This document shows, piece by piece, positions 56,973 to 64,000 of a DNA stretch of 64,000 bases (positions are counted from its first letter, which is position 1; the number at the start of each line of letters is the position of its first letter). The position numbers and the translations under genes were made by a program. Below the pieces are notes generated by a model that saw only the letters and a program-made list of their open reading frames with translations, did no database searches and was not told where the DNA came from. This DNA is from Batillaria attramentaria (lineage: Eukaryota; Mollusca; Gastropoda; Batillariidae), in NCBI GenBank assembly GCA_018292915.2, contig JACVVK020000015.1, positions 170,001 to 234,000 of the forward strand. The letters run 5' to 3'.

Positions 56973-57260
56973 TAGGTAAAACTCTAGGTCGTTCAGAAAC
57001 AAAGAGAACAGCAGGGGAGATAAATTTTCCCCCCTGACGTACGCCTATGAGACTGCCAAAGTAATTTGAATACGTTGCTTGATTGACAACACACGATTTG
57101 ATTTGACTATACATGTTTATTATTACCTGAGGTAGTTTTCCGTCAACCGACTGACGTTTGAGTTTTTCCCACAGATCCGGGGGCCAAACTAGGTCAAAAG
57201 CCCTCTGATACACACACACAGTTGTGTTTCTAGCAGGGGGGAATATTTCATCATTCAGTT
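56973..57260 (-). pseudogene. Host LINE, segment 1 (reverse-transcriptase motifs A and B)
   Basis: The minus-strand frame reads QRAFDLVWPPDLWEKLKRQS (motif A region), MYSQIKSCVVNQATYSNYFG, and GVRQGGKFISP (motif B, with a frameshift after it). It leads, in the shifted frame, to NDLEFYLKAS at the insertion point. The part before motif A is replaced by a GT-derived stretch, so this end is decayed. Confidence 0.85.
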
Positions 57261-57524
57261 CTCTCAGCTGTAACAGCGTTACTCAAAAACAGACTTAGGT
57301 ATCCATAATACTATGAAAGCAATTTTCTTGATACTTCAGAATCCACATAAAGAGAAAGCACAAACGTTTTGGTACATGGACTGAAAAGGTCTTTATGTTG
57401 AGGTTCTTTGTATGAAAATAGCCAGAGAATATAGTCTGGAATTATTATGGGATTAGAAAATGGTGGCGAAGGTTTGATTAGCGCTAGCGTAATGGGGAGT
57501 GGTAAGGTTAAAAACAAAGGATGT

Positions 57525-57555
<31 letters not shown>

Positions 57556-58810
57556 TAACGAGACACACAGGGATGGATTTAACTGGTAATTACTGGTAAA
57601 ATACTGGTTTGAAAAGGAAAATACTGGTTGGAAAATCAGTAGCTGGTAGAACCTACTGGTTCTTATTTTGTTTGACTGGTTTCAAAAATAAAGGAAAAGA
57701 GAGGAAAAAAGTCTCTGAGTCAGAGAGAGAGAGAGAGAGAGAGAGAGCCGTGCCGCGATGTTGTAGTGTGTGTATGACGCCTGTCATTTAATTAACTGAC
57801 AAACACCGTAACAGTTACAGTTAGCAATTAACTTATCACTGCATTCGTCGGCAGATTTTCAGTGGCAACATTAGTTACTGGTTTCCGTGACTGGCCTACC
57901 GGTTCGCGTGCGAGTAGGTTTGTTTACTGTGACGTCGTACCGGTTTGGAAAATGCCTAGCACGGTCACTGGACACAGAGGCAGATAAAAATGTGTTTTTC
58001 TATGTTGGGTACGGAGATGAGGGAATGAAAGATGACGGCAATTTTATAACTATCATATATTTTATGAGCTCAATGAGGGAAATGACACATCTAAGGATCA
58101 GTGTTGTTGATGATGTGGGATCTCGGTTGATGTTTGTTGTGGTTTGTTCGGATCCTTTTTGTGGTGGGGTAGATACGATGGGGGGGGGGGGGGGGTGTTC
58201 TATGTTTTGTCGGGTTCTTGTTGTTTTGTTGGTGTTGGTTAAGTATCTCGTGAGTCTCCTGTGTTGGTTGGAAGAGATGGGTTCTTTTTGTCGGTATGTG
58301 TGAAGGGAATAAGTAAGATGGGAATAGATAATGTTGCTAGGTTACGAGGAAAGTGGAAAATGAAAGCGTATGATGGGTGGGTCGATGGTTCAGACAAAAT
58401 AAGGTTGGGTGGGTGGGTATGAGGGCGATATTAATAGCGGGACAAGAGCAAACGTGCGAAACTATTCAGAACAGCTCATGAAAACCAATAATTATTTAGC
58501 AAAAGTCATACGCTGACAAAACTAGAATCTCGTCTGCCAAATTCACATACATTTTCTACACGGTGGCCGAGGAAGCAGTAGACAAGAAATGCATTAATTC
58601 TGAGTTATACATAGGCCAGCAACATCGTGGAGTACAATCCGAGAGCAGTATATTACCGCTTTGAGGGACCGAGTGCGAACAGTTCAAGAGATAGGTAGAT
58701 CTGGTTCCTGCCTGGTCCGTACAATTTTGTACCGCAGACATAAAATCGTAGAGGCGTTTGTTTGACGTTTGAAGTAGGCTTTTTCTAGCCTTTAAAGAGT
58801 TAAAACCACT
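57261..58810. other. No gene; G-run, (GA)n and ACTGGT-rich stretch
   Basis: GT/G-runs lie at 57523-57556. ACTGGT-type hexamers cluster at 57580-57690. (GA)n is at 57724-57748 and a G-run at 58180-58195. The 138-residue frame 57887-58303 has no known motif and Gly/Val-rich composition from simple sequence. Confidence 0.5.
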
Positions 58811-58821
58811 CTAGAGTCCTA

Positions 58822-59026
58822 GGGGAGCCGGGATGGCCGAATGGTAGAGCGTTGGACTTGCAATGCTCGGGTCGTGAGTTCGAATCCTGGCCGGGGCCAG
58901 ATATTTGTGCTGGCTTTTTCATCGTTGTCCCGTCTTTGATATCACCCTATGTGGTAGAAAAGGACGTCACCCCCCCCCCCCCTTCCCCTCCTCCCCCCCC
59001 CCCACCCCCCAAACACACACACACCC
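58822..59026 (+). mobile_element. SINE B, copy 7, with 11-bp TSD
   Basis: Full head (A box TGGCCGAATGGTAGAG, B box GAGTTCGAATCC) and body, then a C-rich tail. CTAGAGTCCTA flanks it at 58811-58821 and 59027-59037. Confidence 0.9.
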
Positions 59027-59091
59027 CTAGAGTCCTACATTAGTCGGCGGCTAAGACGCGGGTATGACGCGACGTTACGTTGCTTGTCGGT

Positions 59092-59212
59092 GGAGCCGGG
59101 AAAGCCGAATGGTAGAGCGTTGGACTCTCAATGCTTAGGTCGTCAGTTCGAATCCCGGATGGGGCCAAATATTTGTGCAGGCCTTTTTCTCGTTGTCCCG
59201 TCTTTTTCGTTT
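59092..59212 (+). mobile_element. SINE B, copy 8 (3'-truncated)
   Basis: Head 'gagccgggaaagccgaatgg', B box CAGTTCGAATCCC, and body to 'cgttgtcccgtcttt'. A poly-G run of ~35 (59223-59258) follows. Confidence 0.85.
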
Positions 59213-59221
59213 TGAAGGAAA

Positions 59222-59258
<37 letters not shown>

Positions 59259-59599
59259 ACCCTGAAGAAATCACAACGCGGAGTGAGACCGATAGAGGAA
59301 GTATCCGAGTATGAACAATGTGTTGCGGGAAAGTGCACGCGAACTGTAGCGCGGGTAAATGAGAGATAATTCATAAAATGGAAGATAACTCTAAAATAAC
59401 TATGAGTTTGGTGTGCGCCATAAGGGATCCCATTCTCACCGCCGCAGACGGACAGTTGAAGCCGTGAACATTTCAATCAAGCTCAGCTAGTACACATAAG
59501 CGTACATCTTTGGTACGCTGTCATTACATTAGCCTGACATTTTCCTATGCTTAGCCACCACGGAAATATGCGTAGCCACAACAAAAGTTAAAATAATAA

Positions 59600-59979
<380 letters not shown>

Positions 59980-60034
59980 ATTTGAATCCCTACCCCAGGA
60001 TGTGACTTCCCCGATCCCTCATGGGTTAGCCGTA

Positions 60035-60292
60035 ACTAGCTTTGGAAATATTAAGTCCGCAAAATTTGAAAAAAATAAATGCAATTCTAAATTCCGAAAC
60101 TTATATAGCTGTGCTGACCCTTCGCACCACGTGATTGCATGTAATGTGTTTATGTCCAGTGTGTGAGAGAATGAATGTGATTCACGTGAGCGTTTAGCGT
60201 GCTGGGTTCAGTTCGCGGCGCTTTGAGCCGATTCATGAAATTGGGTAAAGCGCCTATACAATACTCATTATTATTATTATTATTATTACTAC
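60035..60292 (+). mobile_element. SINE A, copy 5 (5'-truncated)
   Basis: It begins near 'gctttggaaatattaagtcc' and contains 'gcaccacgtgattg', 'gattcacgtgagcg', 'cggcgctttgagccgattca', 'gcgcctatacaatactc' and (ATT)n. Confidence 0.85.
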
Positions 60293-61545
60293 TACACCCT
60301 GCAACAGAAGTATCTGCACATTTCCGGTGATATCAATAACTTCATATGCCCGATATCACTCTCTGTCCTCCTTTTGTGGACGCCTATCACAATAACATCA
60401 TTAGAAGGAGCATTTCTGCTATTTTCTGTTGATATATGAAAATCATTGACAAGTATTGCATCATTTGGAGAAATTCTGACAGCTGATAGGCTAATGACTC
60501 ACCTGTAAATAGTGAAATCGTGCTCGTAACCTACACCATAATATGCTAAAACGGTCCAGGTGTTTTTCCACTCAATGGCGCTTAGGCACTTGTACCGTAC
60601 GATTCGCTGTCCGGTCTGAGTCACCAAATACCAATTTTCTCGATTCTTCCATCAGTCTTTATCTTGTGCACTTTCTTGTACGATAACTGACAATAATCAA
60701 TTTTGTGTAAGAGCTCTCTCTCTCTCTCTTTCCCTAATGCCCTAGCTGACGACGCGAGCAGCGGTAGTAGTCCCCCTTGGCTAGAGGTCGCTTTTAAAGC
60801 ATGGGGAGCATCCCTTGTGTGCAGAATTGTCCAGCTCAATGTTGCCTGTATCACGGCCATGCAAAGCGTTTTTGAACACTTCCCAGTCGGAGTCTCCCTC
60901 CAAGATGGATGATGAGTAGTATGCACTTGGTTCCATGATTAGATAAACCAAACGATGACTTACAACTCATACTCGTGGTATACCGTCACATAATTATGTA
61001 GTGACAACCTAATCAGACAATTAAAAATGGAACAGGTCTATGACCCGTCTCCAACCCGGACGTGAAGCCCTGTCGTACATACATGCAGCGATACACACAC
61101 ACACAAGCACATTGCAAGCACATGCCGAATGCGAGTGAACTCGGAACTGACCACTTACTATGAGCACGAACGTGTGCTGATGTCAGGACGGAAAATGAGG
61201 AAACAAAGCGTCAGTGCCCAGCTCGTACCATTAGCTACGTATCATTCTTCTACAATATAACTCTACAATATAACTTCTACAATATACCGCTGTACCAACT
61301 GTCACAAAGTTCTATGGTAAAACTGTAAGAGTATAAGTGACGCACCAGTGAGTGTGCGGCTGTGTCTCGATGACCGATTACAGTAAGATCCGTGTATGAA
61401 CGGAAACGCGCGACAGCGTCAAGTGGGTGCAGGCATGTGTCGAACTGACACGAAAACTTAAAGGGGCTTTTGGTAGTTTGAGCATTCCACGCTGTGTCAG
61501 TGTGAAGAGTCTTCCTGCAGGTTGATCGACTCCCACTGTGTCAAA
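60293..61545. other. No recognisable gene or repeat
   Basis: About 1.25 kb of unique-looking DNA. Short frames (for example 60621-60926 minus) show no motif. Confidence 0.5.
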
Positions 61546-61973
61546 GCGGAGCCGGGGTGGCCGAATGGTAGAGCGTTGGACTTCTAATGCTCGGGTCGTG
61601 AGTTAGCATCCCGGCTGAGGCCAAATATTTGTGCTGGCTTTTTCATCGTTGCCCCGTCTTTGGTATAATAATAATAATAATAATCAGTTTTGTATAGGCG
61701 CTTTACCCAATTTCCTGAATCGGCTCAAAGCGCCGCGAACTGAACCCAACACGCACGCTCACGTGAATCACACGCATTCTCTCACACACTTGACATAAAC
61801 ACATTACAATCACGTGGTGCGAAGGGTCAGCTCAGCTATTTAAATTTCGGGATTTAGAATTGCATTTATTTTTCAAATTTGGTGGGCTGAACATTTCCAA
61901 AGCAGAATGTATCACCCGTATGTGGTGGAAAAGGACGTTAAATTAAAAAAAAAACACCACCCACCCCACCCCA
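61546..61973 (+). mobile_element. SINE B, copy 9, containing a nested SINE A; 14-bp TSD
   Basis: SINE B runs from 'gagccggggtggccgaatgg' to 'ccccgtctttggtat', is broken, and resumes 'tatcacccgtatgtggtgga'. The whole unit is flanked by CCCACTGTGTCAAA at 61532-61545 and 61974-61987, an exact 14-bp duplication. Confidence 0.92.
61664..61904 (-). mobile_element. SINE A, copy 6 (5'-truncated, nested in SINE B)
   Basis: On the minus strand it runs from 'ctgctttggaaatgttcagc' through 'gtgattcacgtgagcgtgcg' and 'gcgcctatacaaaactg' to (ATT)n. GTAT at both junctions may be the short target-site duplication. Confidence 0.88.
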
Positions 61974-62124
61974 CCCACTGTGTCAAAAAAGTGTTTCACA
62001 CAGATGCCGCCACTGTAGAGTTAGTGGTCTTCCCAAAGGCTGTCTTAGAGCTTGGTAAACTTGTAATGCTGCTATCATCCCCATATGAACCGTACTCCCT
62101 GCTCGAATTTACATGTAGCACGCA

Positions 62125-62317
62125 GGGGGAGGCTATTATGGAGGGAACTCGTACAGGTCTATTTTTAGACGGTAAGGGTTAGGGTTAGGCTTAGGGTTAG
62201 GCTTAGGGTTTGGTTAGGGTTTGAACGCGCTATCGGGCGTTTCCGGAATCCCGTGACCTCAGGTGACGTCCGTCTAAAAATAGACCTGTACGAGTTCCCT
62301 CCGTAATAGCCTCCCCC
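62125..62317. repeat. Inverted repeat (48-bp arms) enclosing TTAGGG-type repeats
   Basis: 62125-62172 and the reverse complement of 62270-62317 agree at 47 of 48 positions ('ggctattatggagggaactc', 'gtacaggtctatttttagac'). The 97-bp loop starts with TTAGGG, TTAGGC and TTTGGTTAGGG variants (62173-62221). Confidence 0.92.
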
Positions 62318-62543
62318 GCACGCATCAAGTACAGCCGCGGCCATTAAGATTCGTCTGCTCCTCACAAACTGGTAAATGACGCCACTTCAGACGGTCACCC
62401 GGATGTGTCTGTCGACACTGGATTTCACCATGTCGTGAGTTAGTATTGCTTCTGCGTTAGCTGTGCCGGTACTTCACAACCGTGCACTGACACGTTACTA
62501 CATGGGACTGAAGCTGAATGCCATGCTTAATGAGAGCATGGTA

Positions 62544-62549
62544 ATTAGG

Positions 62550-62585
<36 letters not shown>

Positions 62586-62642
62586 GCGTGCGCGTGCGAG
62601 TGCGTGCGTGCGTGCGTGCGGGTGCGCGTGTGTGTTCGTGTG
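62544..62642 (+). repeat. (GT)n/(GCGT)n microsatellite
   Basis: GT then GCGTGC variants. Confidence 0.9.
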
Positions 62643-62741
62643 CTACTGTTGTAATATTCCATATTTAACTATTGTGACATGTTACATTGTATACTTATGT
62701 GGTTGTTGTCTGTTTTTACGCCGCAACTAAATTGCCTCCCC

Positions 62742-62935
62742 CCATCGCATCATCTTACCATCATCCTCATCTCCATCATCATGCATAATAAAAATTGCCC
62801 CAACTTCCGAGCCCTCCGTGGATTCCACCCATTACCAGGGAGGAACACCACTGGATCGAGCCGGCAAAGAGATGTAAAAAACCCTCCCCCCTGAGGACAA
62901 TAAAGAACTACTTAACTGAATTGAATTGACTGCCA
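62742..62935 (+). mobile_element. SINE C 3'-end fragment plus a LINE-like tail
   Basis: 'gcatcatcttaccatcatcc' to 'gaggaacaccactgg' matches the SINE C 3' third. It is followed by 'gaggacaataaagaactact' and 'gaattgaattg', a tail similar to 8672-8722. Confidence 0.7.
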
Positions 62936-63135
62936 GCCCGCATCGTGCATCGCTACGAGCGTGCTGTGCATAGATTTTTCTCAGGGCGCTATATGACATC
63001 GATATCATCACCATCACTAGTGTCTCCTACAGTTTTCACACCATAGGGTCCCAGGGACCCTCTTCCAGAATTTCAGTTTTAAATGTCTGTAATGCGTATA
63101 ATGCTAAGCTTACTTTTACTCTCGTACTGTAGTCT
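62936..63135. other. No recognisable feature
   Basis: Short unique stretch. Confidence 0.4.
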
Positions 63136-63232
63136 AGCAACGGCAAGGTTGCAAACTGGCCTTTTGGCCAAAATCTTCTACCGTTGGAAAATAAAGGATT
63201 GTCATTGTCATTGTCATCATTGTCATTGTTTA
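63136..63232 (+). mobile_element. Retroposon 3' tail ending in (GTCATT)n
   Basis: 'caacggcaaggttgcaaact', 'ctaccgttggaaaataaa' and GTCATT repeats match 20966-21034, which ends instead in CAT repeats. Confidence 0.6.
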
Positions 63233-63532
63233 CAGTTGTAGGGAAATTACGTGTCATGTGATACCATTGACCGTATACGGCTCAAAACATTTCACTGTAA
63301 CGCATAGTAGCCGACAGACGTGCATTTTGGCTCATATTATTATATTATCTTAGCAACGACGGCCCGGAATGGGCTCAAATTTTGCATGCTCACATCTTAA
63401 TGAGACTATATTCTTCGCGCCATAATCACCAGCTCGATCAAGTTGCGACATGTATCTTTAAGAAAGTGTTTCGCACAGATGCTGCCGGCGTGATTTAAAA
63501 AAAAAAAAAAAAAAAAGAGCGGCGTGAGGTAA

Positions 63533-63655
63533 AGCGGAGTGTTTATTTGAACGACCACGATTGGCGAGTGTGCCAGTTTGTAATGATTTTTGTTGTCACG
63601 AAAAAGCGGGATTTTCGTGATTTTTGTGATATGTAGGGCAACCAGCATGCCAGGG
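63533..63655 (-). repeat. Dispersed repeat D, copy 2
   Basis: Reverse-complement match to 1820-1941 ('ggcgagtgtgccagtttgta', 'gtcacgaaaaagcgggattt'). Confidence 0.65.
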
Positions 63656-63959
<304 letters not shown>

Positions 63960-64000
63960 CCCGCACTTGATGACTAACCGGAGAATTATAGGCATGAGGC

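Noticed and set aside
57887..58303. 138-residue frame with hydrophobic C-terminus
   Set aside because: The C-terminal half is G/T-rich simple sequence; no motif, conservation or splice context supports a gene.

Overview
This is a stretch of eukaryotic nuclear DNA that is almost entirely repetitive. It has no operons, no bacterial gene density and no rRNA. It does have very long (CA)n, (CT)n, (ATT)n and (GACA)n microsatellites, three families of tRNA-derived SINEs, many 5'-truncated non-LTR retrotransposon (LINE) tails, a Penelope-like element remnant and TTAGGG-type repeats. The repeat style, the dispersed TGACCTTGACCT motifs and an intronless LicD/fukutin-type gene suggest a marine invertebrate, most likely a mollusc. 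That assignment is inference.

Only one host gene can be supported: a single-exon LicD/FKRP-like nucleotidyltransferase-fold protein of 355 residues on the minus strand (24369-25436). A SINE lies just upstream, and a triplicated SINE head lies just downstream and supplies a possible poly(A) signal. All other long open frames are simple-sequence translations or transposon remnants.

Layout. 1-5.2 kb: SINEs A and B, a foldback element, a MITE and microsatellites. 5.9-10.9 kb: inverted repeats, dispersed element F and degenerate minisatellites. 11.2-18.3 kb: a 7-kb structure with 2.2-kb inverted arms around a 2.6-kb spacer that holds a 112-bp palindrome. 18.5-23.6 kb: LINE tails, microsatellites and a second copy of F. 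23.6-26.5 kb: the LicD gene and its SINE surroundings. 26.5-31.2 kb: SINE C copies, LINE tails and MITEs. 31.3-32.0 kb: a 4 x 167-bp satellite. 33.7-37.9 kb: microsatellites, a minisatellite, SINEs and a 99-bp perfect inverted repeat carrying hammerhead-like motifs. 38-45.5 kb: nested SINEs, LINE tails and huge GT tracts.

The most striking region is 45.5-57.2 kb. A single LINE reverse-transcriptase copy (minus strand) has been split twice by terminal-inverted-repeat elements. One is a 652-bp MITE-like element with an exact 9-bp target-site duplication. The other is a ~10.07-kb foldback element with a 10-11-bp target-site duplication, a ~22-bp perfect TIR and inverted arrays of ~191-bp tandem repeats at its two ends. 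Conceptually removing each insertion together with one target-site copy rejoins the LINE reading frame exactly. The large foldback itself carries a truncated CR1/Jockey-like LINE and a Penelope-like GIY-YIG fragment. The latter is followed by a hammerhead-like motif and has its own 10-bp duplication inside a satellite unit. This gives a readable relative insertion order: old LINE, then foldback, then PLE.

All calls come from reading the sequence by eye. No alignment, folding or database search was run, and repeat boundaries are approximate unless a target-site duplication fixes them.
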